The notes beneath the pieces were generated by a model. That model saw nothing but the letters and a program-made list of their open reading frames with translations. It did no database searches and had not been told where the DNA came from. Source: Halobacillus litoralis (lineage in GTDB: Bacteria; Bacillota; Bacilli; Bacillales; Halobacillaceae). Taken from it: a DNA stretch of 64,000 nucleotides. Positions 33,070 through 45,525 of the stretch are shown here, piece after piece. The stretch's first letter is position 1, and every line of letters starts with the position of its first letter. The stretch lies in the NCBI RefSeq assembly GCF_020171725.1, contig NZ_JAIVAJ010000001.1, positions 310,001-374,000 on the forward strand. The letters are read 5' to 3'. A program made the translations under genes and the position numbers.

Positions 33070-33264
33070 ATGTCATTGCAAATGAAAAATACGTGTGAAG
33101 CCTGTTTTCAGTCGATAACAGAAGACGCCTATATCTGCGTACATGAATGTACGTTCTGCGCACCATGCACCAACCTCATGGAGATGGTGTGCCCGAATTG
33201 CAGCGGGGAACTTGTCAGAAGGCCAAGGAAAGCGAAACCCTGCCCGATCGGAGGTGCCTCATGA
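33070..33264 (+). CDS. DUF1272 zinc-binding small protein
   Basis: A 64-residue protein with four CxxC-type pairs (CEACFQSI, CVHECTFCAPCTN, MVCPNCSGEL) as in DUF1272 proteins, and ending in a basic tail (RRPRKAKPC). It likely binds zinc; function unknown. AAGGAG precedes the ATG. It overlaps the hydrolase gene by 4 bp (ATGA), so the pair is translationally coupled. Confidence 0.85.
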   Translation: MSLQMKNTCEACFQSITEDAYICVHECTFCAPCTNLMEMVCPNCSGELVRRPRKAKPCPIGGAS

Positions 33265-33830
33265 ACGAAGCCCTACTCGTTGTTGATGTTCAGAAAACCT
33301 TTGAAGATGATGAAAAATGGGGCCCACGAAGTACTCCCCAAGCCGAACAGAATATGAAGCGTCTTCTCGATAAGTGGAGAAAGCACGATAAAGAAGCCAT
33401 TTTCATTCGCCATCTATCACAGGACCCAGGTTCAGCTTTCTATCCCGAGAAGGAAAGTTCCCATTTCAAGGACATCATTGCCCCTGCCGAGGATGAAGTC
33501 ATCTTCACCAAGGAAGTGAACAGCGCATTTATCGGGACCAAGCTGCATTCTTACTTATCAGAGAAAAACATCACTTCGCTCGTGATCATCGGCCTGACCA
33601 CGCCGCACTGTGTGTCCACGACTGCAAGGATGAGCGGGAATCTCGGCTATGAAACATACGTAATTTCAGACGCCTGTGCGGCTCACGCCCTGAAGGACCA
33701 CCAAGGTGATGCCATCAGTCCGGAAACCGTCCACCAGGTGTCCCTCGCATCCTTGCACGAGGAATTCGCCACGGTTCTATCAACTGAACAATTGATCAAG
33801 AAAATAGATGATGAATATTGCGTAGATTGA
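33261..33830 (+). CDS. Cysteine hydrolase (isochorismatase superfamily)
   Basis: A 189-residue protein. The catalytic Asp is in LLVVDVQKTF and the nucleophile Cys is in LTTPHCVSTTARM, followed by the typical GYETYVISDACAAH. The Lys of the triad lies in FTKEVNSAF. These enzymes hydrolyse amides or C-O bonds of small acids such as nicotinamide. Start ATG at 33261 overlaps the DUF1272 stop. Confidence 0.88.
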   Translation: MNEALLVVDVQKTFEDDEKWGPRSTPQAEQNMKRLLDKWRKHDKEAIFIRHLSQDPGSAFYPEKESSHFKDIIAPAEDEVIFTKEVNSAFIGTKLHSYLSEKNITSLVIIGLTTPHCVSTTARMSGNLGYETYVISDACAAHALKDHQGDAISPETVHQVSLASLHEEFATVLSTEQLIKKIDDEYCVD

Positions 33831-33843
33831 ACCAGCTACTCTC

Positions 33844-34081
33844 TTATTGAGACTAGCATCACAGGCTCATAGGATCTCAGAGTCCCAATAACCGCTTATT
33901 GGGACAGGCACATCAGTGTCAGAGCATCTCAGAGTCTCAATTCCGGCTTATTGGGACAGCCACAACAGACTCAGAGTATCTCAGAGTCCCGATAACCACT
34001 TATTGGGACAACCACCTCAAAGTCAGGGTATCTCAGAGTCCTAATACCAGATTATTGGGACAGCCATCAGAAAATCAAGGC
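33844..34081. repeat. 52-bp tandem repeat, four copies plus one partial
   Basis: Units begin ATCTCAGAGTC at 33874, 33926, 33978 and 34030, exactly 52 bp apart; a 30-bp partial unit precedes them (33844-33873). In copy 1 each unit contains a perfect hairpin made from GTCCCAATAA and TTATTGGGAC. Copies differ by several substitutions. Units are contiguous without spacers, and no long gene crosses them. It lies between the hydrolase stop and the second M3 peptidase. Confidence 0.9.
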
Positions 34082-34175
34082 ACCCGATTGTCCCATTAAA
34101 AGCGAGTTATTTTTTTATCCATAACCTCTCTATATAGCATTCTTCTATCATCTGCTAAACTCCTCCCGAACTTAA

Positions 34176-34225
34176 ATAGGAATAGATTCCCTTTTCCTGT
34201 ATAATAAAAGGGAATCTATTCCTAT
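34176..34225 (+). promoter_or_regulatory. Perfect 20-bp inverted repeat with twin GGAAT sites at the M3 promoter
   Basis: Arms ATAGGAATAGATTCCCTTTT (34176-34195) and its exact complement (34206-34225) flank a 10-bp centre containing TATAAT (34200-34205). Each arm holds a smaller palindrome GGAAT-N2-ATTCC, centred 32 bp apart, about three helical turns. The right arm touches the ribosome site AGGAGG (34226). This could be a pair of repressor operators flanking the -10, or a leader hairpin. No clear -35 was seen. Confidence 0.7.
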
Positions 34226-34238
34226 AGGAGGTTATTTT

Positions 34239-36002
34239 TTGAATACTGCACTGAACCAGCAATGGGACTTGGCCTCGATTTACGATGGCGGAGCTCATTC
34301 TGAAGCATTAGCCGAACACATCGCAGCGGTAAGCGATCGGGTTGAACCGACGCTGCAACGGATCAAAGAAGGCTCTTCGATGACAAGCGTTGTAGAAATC
34401 ATCGAAGACGTACAAGACATTGTGACTCAAGCTTTTCAAATTGATGAATTCTGCATTTGTCTCGCTTCTGAGGACACGAGCAACCAGGAAGCCGCCAAAT
34501 GGCTCGACCGCAGCCACCAACTGCAGGCGAAAGTCGAATCGCTGTCCATCGAGCTGAAGCAACTCTTCAAAAGCCTGAACGAATCAGATTGGAACGAGCT
34601 GTTCAACCGGGAGGAACTGACAACCATTCAGCCCTACTTACATAACCAGAAACAAAACATCGACGGACAGCTCCTTCAGCCTGTAGAAGACGCCATTAAT
34701 CAACTATCGATTAACGGGATCAAAGGCTGGGAGGACCACTTTGAAAAGCTCTTCCACCAATTACGCGTCCATATAGACGGAGAGGACCTCTCCATCAATG
34801 AAGCCATCATCAAATCCATGCTCAACCCGGACAGAGAAATCCGAAAGGAGACTGCCAAAGCAGTCGAACGCACCTGTGCGGAAAACGCACACGCTTTCGC
34901 CTCTACCTTCAACCACTTCGCAGGGTTCAGGCTCGACATTTACCGACTACGGGAATGGTCCAATGTGCAGACAGAGCTTTTTGAGAAAAATAAAATCAGC
35001 GCTCAAGCGGTCGAAAGCATGATGAACGCAATCCAAGGGCATCAGGAGAAAGTGCGCGCCTTTCTGAAGCGGAAAGCAGAAGTCATGGGCTTGGAGAAGC
35101 TCAGTTATTACGACCTGCATCAGCCCGCCTTTACCTCCAAGTCAAAGGTCACCTACGATGAGGCGGCCTCAATTATCCAGAAGCAGTTCCACCAGTTCAG
35201 TTCAACCTTTGGGAAGCTTGCCGACACCTCATTCTCTGAAGGATGGATCGATGCGGAACCTAGAAAAACGAAGCAGTTCGGAGGCTTCTGTGCTTCTATT
35301 CCTCTAGAAAGGGAGAGTCGTATTCTCGTCACATTTGAAGAGAATTATCAGGATCTTGTCACCCTCGCACACGAGCTCGGTCACGCTTATCACAATTCCG
35401 TCTTGCAGCCGCTTCCCGCTTTCGCTCAAAAAACCGGCACCGGACTTGCGGAAACGGCCTCGACATTTGCCGAGAACCTTGTACTGGACGCTGCTAAAAA
35501 GGAAGCCGAAACAGAAGACGATCAGCTCGGACTGCTTGAAATGCAGATTTCAAATGCCATCAAATACGTTACGATTGTTCCATCCAAGTTTGATTTTGAG
35601 AAGCGATTCTATCAGCAACGGGAAAAGGACAAACTTTCCGCAGAAGAGCTGACAACACTAATGGTGGAAACCGAAAAAGAATGGCTCGATCTTGAGGAAT
35701 ATGACGGGTACCATTGGATGACGATCCCTCACTTTTACAGCAGTGACCAGTCCTTCTTCAACATTCCGTATACCATCGGATACTTATTCAGCAACGGACT
35801 CTATGCCCTATCCGACCAGGAAGGGTTCGCTTCAAAATATGACGAGCTGCTGAAACATTCAGGCTCCCTTTCCATCGACGAACTGGCTGAACGGTTCCTC
35901 GGTGAGGACATTAAGGACCAAGCCTTCTGGAACAGGGCGCTCGAACCGGTCATGACCGCCATCGACGACTTCCTGGAGAAAACAAAAACGCTGAGAGCCT
36001 AA
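34239..36002 (+). CDS. M3 family oligoendopeptidase (second copy)
   Basis: A 587-residue M3 peptidase with the zinc motif LAHELGHAYHNS and third ligand Glu in GLAETASTFAEN. Size and order match the copy at 11077 (578 residues). It starts at TTG 34239, seven bases after AGGAGG, inside the regulatory hairpin region. It is cytoplasmic and cuts short peptides. Terminator at its stop. Confidence 0.9.
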   Translation: MNTALNQQWDLASIYDGGAHSEALAEHIAAVSDRVEPTLQRIKEGSSMTSVVEIIEDVQDIVTQAFQIDEFCICLASEDTSNQEAAKWLDRSHQLQAKVESLSIELKQLFKSLNESDWNELFNREELTTIQPYLHNQKQNIDGQLLQPVEDAINQLSINGIKGWEDHFEKLFHQLRVHIDGEDLSINEAIIKSMLNPDREIRKETAKAVERTCAENAHAFASTFNHFAGFRLDIYRLREWSNVQTELFEKNKISAQAVESMMNAIQGHQEKVRAFLKRKAEVMGLEKLSYYDLHQPAFTSKSKVTYDEAASIIQKQFHQFSSTFGKLADTSFSEGWIDAEPRKTKQFGGFCASIPLERESRILVTFEENYQDLVTLAHELGHAYHNSVLQPLPAFAQKTGTGLAETASTFAENLVLDAAKKEAETEDDQLGLLEMQISNAIKYVTIVPSKFDFEKRFYQQREKDKLSAEELTTLMVETEKEWLDLEEYDGYHWMTIPHFYSSDQSFFNIPYTIGYLFSNGLYALSDQEGFASKYDELLKHSGSLSIDELAERFLGEDIKDQAFWNRALEPVMTAIDDFLEKTKTLRA

Positions 36003-36020
36003 CCGCTCCCAGCGTTTTTT
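35987..36020 (+). terminator. Rho-independent terminator overlapping the M3 stop
   Basis: CGCTGAGAGC pairs with GCTCCCAGCG (one mismatch) around a loop that contains the stop codon, then six T. Confidence 0.75.
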
Positions 36021-36590
36021 CACCAGATGTTGAAGCTGCATTTAAGCAGGCCGAAAAGGATTTCGAAGAGGCGATTGAGGCGACAGCAGAAGAGTTTGAC
36101 TTACCTCCTGTGGGTCCAGGTGAGTATCATGCTTATAAAACGTTCGCCTGGCAGCTTTCGTCTGAGAATGAAGAAGTCGTGCAGCAGGGGATCGAGCTCT
36201 CTAGGTTTTTGGATGGTCCCGAAGCGAAATCAGAACCACTCTAGACTCATCAGTAACAGAATTTATCAAAGCAGAGCCGGACCACCCTACAACAGATTCT
36301 TATGATGAACTTGGCCTGCACATCTACTTTAAAGACGGTGGAATTTGTGAGGCTGTTGAAGTGTTTGAACCAGCCTCCCCCAATCTTAACGGACACCAGC
36401 TTCTCGGCGCTCCTCTTCGCCAAGTAAAGGATCTGCTTCAAAATCAAGACGAAGATTTAATCATCGATTCAGATGGTGCCGTTTCATTACGCCTCGGTGT
36501 TTCATTATACGTGAATGGAATCGAGAGCGGTAATGAACCTGTAGAAGGTGTTATGGTTTTACTACAACGGCATTCTTTAGAAGTAAAAAA
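36020..36590 (+). pseudogene. Decayed gene, two fragments in different frames
   Basis: From 36020 to 36244 one frame reads DVEAAFKQAEKDFEEAIEA ... FAWQLSSENEEVVQQGIELS and stops, with no start codon. From about 36256 another frame reads EFIKAEPDHPTTDSYDELGL, HIYFKDGGICEAVEVFEPAS and GVSLYVNGIESGNEPVEGVM to the terminator at 36585. Together they look like one protein with N-terminal and C-terminal halves split by a frame change, and without its start. I do not recognise the family. Confidence 0.6.
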
Positions 36591-36632
36591 GCAGGGCGGT
36601 GCACTAATAAGCGTGCACCGCCCTGCTTTTTT
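36585..36632. terminator. Strong bidirectional terminator
   Basis: AAAAAGCAGGGCGGTGCAC and its exact complement flank an 8-nt loop, with A and T runs on both sides. It separates the decayed gene (plus) from the membrane protein gene (minus). Confidence 0.9.
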
Positions 36633-36653
36633 ACAGTCTGAAACCCTCAAGTC

Positions 36654-36920
36654 TCAGCTTAAGAAATACGCAAAGATGGCAATCGAGGCCACGTAAGAAA
36701 ACACAGCCTGCGCCCAGTATCTCTTCTCCTCATGCTTCAGCATGTAAACATTCCATACGATGAACAGGGTGATGGATCCAACCAGACTGAGCAGAGGTTC
36801 CAATGACCACATCGAATCCATAAATGCGAAAGCGACCCATGTATATAAATAGATAAAACATGTTAAAAGTCCGAGGGACGCATTCATAAGAAGGAAAAAC
36901 GAATGTTTCTTTGATCTCAC
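36654..36920 (-). CDS. Three-helix membrane protein
   Basis: An 88-residue protein with three hydrophobic segments (FFLLMNASLGLLTCFIYLY, LLSLVGSITLFIVWNVY, AQAVFSYVASIAIFAYF) and a basic N-terminus. The start is set at GTG 36920, since AAGGGTGAT lies just before it; GTG at 36929 is the alternative. No family recognised. Confidence 0.6.
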   Translation of the reverse strand: MRSKKHSFFLLMNASLGLLTCFIYLYTWVAFAFMDSMWSLEPLLSLVGSITLFIVWNVYMLKHEEKRYWAQAVFSYVASIAIFAYFLS

Positions 36921-37036
36921 AGTTATCACCCTTACGATGTACTAATCCTATCCTACTAGGAAGGACGAATAATCGCAAATGCCAAAGGTCGAGTTTTCCC
37001 TCTCCTGCTCACTTGAATTTCTCCAGAAAACCGTGA

Positions 37037-37631
37037 TCAGCTCGTGAAGATATATGGGTTTTTGCGCCACATGCTCATCCGCTCGTGCTCTTCATCTGAT
37101 AATGTCCCGCGCTGATTGAGCTCTTCCATCAATTCGTTGTAGGTCGCAAGTGAACGGTACGTCAAATCCGCATCGCGAAAGGCTTCTTCCGCAGAATCGA
37201 GGCCATATGTAAAGATCGAGAGCACCTCCACGACTTCGACGCCAGCCTCACGTAATGCTTCTGCTGCCTGAATCGATGATTTCCCAGTTGAGATCAAGTC
37301 CTCAATGACAACAGCCTTCTGCCCTGGACGTACGACTCCTTCGATTTGGTTTCCTTTACCATGCTTCTTTCGAGAACCGCGCACATAAACCATCGGAAGC
37401 TCCAACGCATCTGCAATCCAGGCTGCGTGAGGGATCCCTGCTGTCGCACACCCTGCGATGACGTCCACCTCTTCACCAATCTTCTCTGCAAAAGCTCTGG
37501 CGATCCGCTTACGAATGGCTGGATAAGACATCGTCAGACGATTATCACAATAGATCGGCGACCGAACACCGGACGTCCATGTGAAAAAGTCCTCCGTTTC
37601 AATTTTGACAGCTTCAATTGAGATTAAATCA

Positions 37632-37648
<17 letters not shown>
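37037..37648 (-). CDS. pyrE: Orotate phosphoribosyltransferase
   Basis: A 203-residue enzyme that joins orotate and PRPP to form OMP, step 5 of de novo pyrimidine synthesis. PRPP loop: VVIEDLISTGKSS. Orotate-binding patch: FFTWTSGVRSPIYCDNR. The ATG at 37648 has AAGGAGG nine bases upstream and overlaps the pyrF stop by 17 bp. It is the last gene of the pyr operon, as in B. subtilis. Confidence 0.95.
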
Positions 37649-39964
<2,316 letters not shown>

Positions 39965-39968
<4 letters not shown>

Positions 39969-42900
39969 GCCATCACGCCTTCCATTGGTGTAATCGAGCG
40001 GGCGGTGAAGGACATCGCTTGAATGACATCGACGATGGACTTCGCCGTATCAAGGCTCGTCATGCAGGCGATGCCGTGCTCCACAGCTTCACGTCTGATT
40101 CTGAACCCGTCAGAGCGGGCACGCATGCCGCTGTTCAAAGTGTTCACGACAACTTGGACGTCTCCGTTCTGAATCAAGTCGACAACGTCACGCTGATCTG
40201 ACCCGAGCTTTCCGACCGCTTCGACTGGAATGTCTGCTTCCTGAATAACAGAAGCTGTTCCTTCTGTCGCAAAGAGCTGGAAACCGAGCTCGTAGAAGGT
40301 CTCCGCAATTTCAAGCATCTCTTTTTTATCTTTATCTGCAACCGTAAGGAGGACTGACCCTTGCGTCGGAATCTTGAGTCCGGCTGACGTCATGCCTTTA
40401 TACAGCGCCTTTTCAAGCGTCTGGTCATATCCGATGACCTCACCCGTCGATTTCATTTCAGGCCCAAGCGTCGTATCTACGCTTCTCAGTTTTTCGAAGG
40501 AGAAGACCGGCACCTTCACGTACACGCCCTCCGGCTTCTTCGCAACGCCAGAGTGATAGCCGTAGTCCTTCAGTTTGTTTCCGAGGATGACCTTCGTCGC
40601 AAGCTGCGCCATCGGAACACCTGTGATTTTACTAAGGAAAGGCACGGTACGGCTCGCTCGTGGGTTGACCTCGAGCACATATGCTGTGCCTCCATGAGCG
40701 ACGAATTGGATATTGATCAAGCCTTTCATATTCAGCTCTCGTGCGATTTTGGCGGTCGCATCGATGCATTGCTGTTCAAGCTCCTTCGACAAGCGCTGCG
40801 TCGGGTACACAGCCATCGAGTCTCCAGAGTGGACGCCTGCGCGTTCGATATGCTCCATGATGCCTGGAATAAAGACATCCTCACCGTCCGAAATTGCATC
40901 GACTTCAATTTCCATGCCCGTCATATATTTATCGATCAAAATCGGGTGACCATTGTAGACGGTTACGTTATCCTCCAAGTACTGCTTCAGTTCTTCTTCT
41001 GAATACACAATCGCCATGGCACGTCCTCCGAGCACGTAGGATGGTCGTACGACGACTGGGTAGCCGATATGATTCGCAGCCGTCAGCGCTTCTCGTTCGT
41101 TCATGACGCTCTCGCCGCCTGGCTTTGCAATCTCCAGCTTATTAAGCAGCTGTTCAAACAAATCGCGGTCTTCCGTTTCATTGATGGCTTCCATTGTCGT
41201 ACCGAGAATTTTCACCCCTTGTCGGCTCAACCCGTCTACGAGGTTGATGGCCGTCTGGCCTCCGAACTGAACGATGACTCCCTCTGGCTGTTCAAGGTCG
41301 ATGACATTCATGACATCTTCAAGCGTGAGCGGCTCGAAGTACAGCTTGTCCGACACACTAAAGTCTGTGGATACGGTTTCCGGGTTATTGTTCATGATGA
41401 TCGCTTCATAGCCCATCTCTTTCAACGCAAGCACGGAGTGAACCGTCGCGTAATCGAATTCGACACCCTGTCCGATCCGGATCGGGCCGGACCCGATGAC
41501 GAGCACTTTTTTATTAGCAGATGCACTGGACTCATTTTCATCTTCATAGCTTGAGTAGAAATACGGCGTCTCCGATGCAAATTCTCCAGCGCACGTATCC
41601 ACCATCTTATATACTGGTCGGATATTCTGGCTGCGGCGGTTGTTCAGCACCTCATCGATCGTCTGTCCAGTCACTCGAGCAATTTGGGCATCCGAGAATC
41701 CGATTCGTTTCGCTTTGTACAGCAGTTCTGGTGTAAGGCCATCATTTGTGATTTTCGTTTCAAGATCGATAATGCCCTTCACCTTGTATAAGAAGAACAA
41801 ATCGATGCCTGTCAACTCATGAAGGTCCTGCAACGTGTATCCTCTTCTCAATGCTTCAGCAAGAACGAAAACCCGCTCATCATCTGCCTTCTTGAGCCGA
41901 GCTTCGAGTTCATCATCCAAGAGACGCTCTGTTGATGCGAGGTACAGCTCTTCTGTTTCCCCTTCTAAGGAGCGCACGCCTTTAAGCAAGGACTCTTCGA
42001 AGGTACGGCCGATTGACATCACTTCGCCTGTCGCCTTCATCTGCGTGCCAAGCTTACGATTTCCTTTGGCGAACTTATCGAATGGCCAGCGCGGGATCTT
42101 CGTTACGACATAGTCGAGCGCGGGTTCAAAGCATGCGTAAGTCGTACCCGTAATCGGATTTCGGATTTCATCAAGCGTCATGCCGATCGCAATTTTGGCT
42201 GCGAGTTTTGCGATCGGATATCCTGTCGCTTTGGATGCAAGCGCGGAAGACCGGCTGACACGCGGGTTCACTTCGATGATGTAGTATTGGAAGCTGTCAG
42301 GGTCGAGGGCCAGCTGGACGTTACAGCCTCCTTCGATTTCTAAAGCCGAAATGATTTCGAGGGACGCGTTACGAAGCATCTGGTACTCACGGTCGCTCAA
42401 CGTCTGTGACGGCGCGACAACGATCGAATCTCCGGTATGGATGCCGACTGGATCGAAGTTCTCCATATTACAGACGACAATCTTGTTATCGTATTTGTCT
42501 CGCATCACTTCATATTCGACCTCTTTGAAGCCTGCGATGTTTTTCTCAATTAAGCATTGATGGACAGGCGACATCGAAAGGCCGTTTCTTGCCGTCTCGC
42601 GAAGCTCGGCTTCGTTGTCACACATGCCTCCACCTGCTCCTCCCATCGTATAGGCAGGGCGGACGATGACGGGATAGCCGATTTCATCAGCGAATTCAAG
42701 CGCTGCATCCACCGTGCTGACAATCTCACTTTCCGGGACCGGTTCTCCCATTTCGTGCATAAGCGAGCGGAATTTCTCACGGTCTTCTGCACGCTGGATA
42801 GCATCAAGCGGCGTACCGAGCAGCTCGACGTCATATTGTTCTAGAATACCGGATTCACTGAGTTCGACTGCCATGTTGAGTCCTGTCTGACCACCAAGTG

Positions 42901-43165
42901 TCGGAAGAATCGCATCGGGCTTTTCCTTGCGAATGATTTTTTTCATAAATTCAAGTGTAAGAGGCTCCATGTACACGTGATCCGCGAACGTGTGGTCCGT
43001 CATGATGGTAGCAGGGTTGGAGTTCGCGAGGACGACCTCGTACCCTTCCTCTTTAAGAGATTGGCAGGCTTGTGTACCGGAATAGTCGAATTCCGCTGCC
43101 TGCCCGATGACGATCGGTCCGGATCCGATAACTAGAATTTTGGTTAAATCTGTACGCTTAGGCAT
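39965..43165 (-). CDS. carB: Carbamoyl phosphate synthase large subunit (pyrimidine)
   Basis: A 1066-residue enzyme of two homologous halves, each with an ATP-grasp domain (first: [13 protein letters not shown]; second: [13 protein letters not shown]), an oligomerisation region between them, and a C-terminal MGS-like regulatory domain ([20 protein letters not shown]). With CarA it makes carbamoyl phosphate. It overlaps carA by 22 bp. AAGGAGG precedes the ATG. In B. subtilis it is called pyrAB. Confidence 0.97.
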
Positions 43166-44253
43166 GAAGATTCCTCCTTCGTTGTCTCTTTGTCTTGTTC
43201 GATCTGCTTCAGAAATTCATCGAATAGGTGCGCGGTATCCTCCGGACCAGGTGAGCTTTCCGGGTGGTACTGTACCGAGAAGACCGGATGACTTACGTGC
43301 TTCAGCCCTTCTACCGATTCATCGTTCAAGGAAACTTGTGTCAGTTCAAGCTCCGTTTCGTTCAAGGAATTTCGGTCTACCGCATACCCGTGGTTCTGAG
43401 AAGTCATATACGTGCGCCCTGTGTGGAAATCCTTTACCGGCTGGTTCGAACCACGGTGACCGAATTTCATCTTCGCTGTGTCGGCACCTGATGCCAGCGC
43501 AATCAATTGGTGTCCGAGACAAATTCCAAAGATCGGAAGTTTCCCCATCAGTTGTTTAATTGTTTCAATTGCTTCGGGTACGTCTTTCGGATCTCCAGGT
43601 CCATTTGACAGCATCACTCCGTCAGGACGAAGGCGCTCGATTTCTTCAGCTGATGTATGGTAAGGAACGACGGTGACGTGACAGTTCCGCTTTGTGAACT
43701 CTCTTAAGATTCCGTGCTTCATGCCGAAGTCCATCAGTACGATTCGATGGCCACGCCCTGGTACTACATAAGGTTTAACCGTCGATACCTGCTTCACCTG
43801 ATCCCTTGGAAGCTCTGCTTCTTGAATCATCTTCAACACCTCTTCTACGGAACGCTCTGTTGAGGCCACCATCGCCTTCATCGTTCCGTGCTCACGGATG
43901 ATTTTCGTTAGCTTCCTCGTATCAATGCCGCTTATTCCGGGGATATTCTTCGCTTCAAGGAAAGAGTGAAGCGTTTCTTCATTCCGGAAGTTGGATGGAA
44001 ATTCACAATGCTCTCTTACAATCACTCCTAATACAGCGGGGTTTACCGTTTCAAAGTCGTCACGGTTGATGCCGTAGTTCCCGACAAGCGGGTAAGTGAA
44101 GGTGACGATCTGCCCGCAGTAAGAAGGGTCTGAAATCACTTCCTGATACCCTGTCATTCCTGTATTGAATACGACCTCTCCGATCGTTTCGCGGTCGCTT
44201 CCGAATCCTTCTCCGATAAATACCGTTCCATCCTCAAGCACGAGTTGTTTCAT
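43144..44253 (-). CDS. carA: Carbamoyl phosphate synthase small subunit (pyrimidine)
   Basis: A 369-residue glutamine amidotransferase subunit. The catalytic Cys is in [14 protein letters not shown] and the His/Glu pair in [15 protein letters not shown]-terminal [15 protein letters not shown] is the family start. ATG at 44253 has GAGGAGG six bases upstream; an upstream ATG at 44289 lies in pyrC and is not used. It overlaps pyrC by 20 bp. Confidence 0.96.
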   Translation of the reverse strand: MKQLVLEDGTVFIGEGFGSDRETIGEVVFNTGMTGYQEVISDPSYCGQIVTFTYPLVGNYGINRDDFETVNPAVLGVIVREHCEFPSNFRNEETLHSFLEAKNIPGISGIDTRKLTKIIREHGTMKAMVASTERSVEEVLKMIQEAELPRDQVKQVSTVKPYVVPGRGHRIVLMDFGMKHGILREFTKRNCHVTVVPYHTSAEEIERLRPDGVMLSNGPGDPKDVPEAIETIKQLMGKLPIFGICLGHQLIALASGADTAKMKFGHRGSNQPVKDFHTGRTYMTSQNHGYAVDRNSLNETELELTQVSLNDESVEGLKHVSHPVFSVQYHPESSPGPEDTAHLFDEFLKQIEQDKETTKEESSCLSVQI

Positions 44254-45523
44254 AGTTAGCCTCCTCAAATACGATTTCTCCATGAACAATGGTCAGTACC
44301 GGCCAGCCTTTCAGCTTGTACCCATGGAAGGGACTGTTTTTCCCCTTTGAAACGAAGCTGTGCCGGTCCACTTCCTTCTCTGTCGCAAGATCGACGAAGG
44401 TCAAATCTGCAGGTGCCCCTTCATCAAGGGTTCCGTATGGCAGATTGAACGTTTCAGCAGGTTTACGCGTCAACCATCCGATCAACTGTAAGACCGTCAC
44501 ATCCCCTTTCTCCACCAAGTGGGTGTAGAGCAGGGGAAAAGCTGTCTCAAATCCTGTGATTCCAAATGGCGAGTGAAGGAAACCATGTGATTTCTCTTCT
44601 TCGGTATGAGGCGCATGATCTGTAGCAATGAAATCGATGGTACCGTCTTTCAGCCCTTCGATTAATGCTTGTTGGTCCTCCTTTGAACGGAGTGGAGGAT
44701 TCATTTTGAAGAGTGCGTCGTCCTCTTCTATGTGTGATTCGTTAAGTATTAGGTGATGCGGAGTCACTTCAGCCGTGACACGAATGCCCGCCTTCTTCGC
44801 GTCTCTGATCACGCGGACAGATTCCTTTGTCGACACGTGGCATACGTGGTAGTGACAGTCGGCTGCCTCAGCAAGCAGAACGTCGCGCGCAATTTGAACC
44901 GATTCCGCTATGTTTGGTATTCCTGGTAGACCGAGTCGCTCACTCACTTCTCCGTCGTGGCAGACTCCTTTATAAACGATTGCATTATCTTCACAGTGTG
45001 CAACGATAGCCTTACCAAGCCTGCCCGCTTCTTTCATCGCTTCAAACATCATTCCGGCGCTCTGTACGCCTACCCCGTCATCCGTGAAAGCGAAAGCTCC
45101 CAGACTGCTCAACGTTTCCATGTCTACAAGTTCACGTCCAAGCTGACGGGTTGTGATCGATGCATAGGGCAGTACGCGGACATGAGCGTCTTGTTCGATT
45201 TTCTGAAGGATGGAATTCAGCGTTTCTTCAGAGTCTGGAACCGGCGTCGTATTCGGCATCGCACAAACAGTTGTGAAGCCGCCCTTCGCTGCCGCTTTTG
45301 TACCAGTTGCTATCGTCTCTTTTGCTTCTCCACCAGGCTCACGAAGATGAACGTGCACGTCAACCAACCCCGGAAGCAGCAGATTCCCTTTCGCATCGAT
45401 GATCGTTTCAGGGTTTTCTTCTATCGTTGGAGCGATCTTCTTCACGTTTCCGTCCTCAATCAGCACTTCACAGGACTGGTACTCTTGTTGGTAGATTCGT
45501 TTTGCATTGATGATTTTTTTCAT
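44234..45523 (-). CDS. pyrC: Dihydroorotase
   Basis: A 429-residue zinc enzyme of the amidohydrolase superfamily, class I. Metal motif [14 protein letters not shown], the later Asp in [15 protein letters not shown]. It cyclises carbamoyl aspartate to dihydroorotate. It starts only 2 bp from the pyrB stop. GGGGAG precedes the ATG. Confidence 0.96.
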   Translation of the reverse strand: MKKIINAKRIYQQEYQSCEVLIEDGNVKKIAPTIEENPETIIDAKGNLLLPGLVDVHVHLREPGGEAKETIATGTKAAAKGGFTTVCAMPNTTPVPDSEETLNSILQKIEQDAHVRVLPYASITTRQLGRELVDMETLSSLGAFAFTDDGVGVQSAGMMFEAMKEAGRLGKAIVAHCEDNAIVYKGVCHDGEVSERLGLPGIPNIAESVQIARDVLLAEAADCHYHVCHVSTKESVRVIRDAKKAGIRVTAEVTPHHLILNESHIEEDDALFKMNPPLRSKEDQQALIEGLKDGTIDFIATDHAPHTEEEKSHGFLHSPFGITGFETAFPLLYTHLVEKGDVTVLQLIGWLTRKPAETFNLPYGTLDEGAPADLTFVDLATEKEVDRHSFVSKGKNSPFHGYKLKGWPVLTIVHGEIVFEEANYETTRA

Positions 45524-45525
45524 AA

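Noticed and set aside
33844..34081. CRISPR array
   Set aside because: Units are contiguous and diverged, without unique spacers; no cas genes are near.
33899..34099. 66-codon open frame across the 52-bp repeats
   Set aside because: The 52-bp period shifts frame in each unit and no ribosome site precedes it; it is a by-product of the repeat.
40019..43559. Many plus-strand frames inside carA/carB
   Set aside because: Antisense shadows of GC-rich codon third positions in strongly conserved genes.
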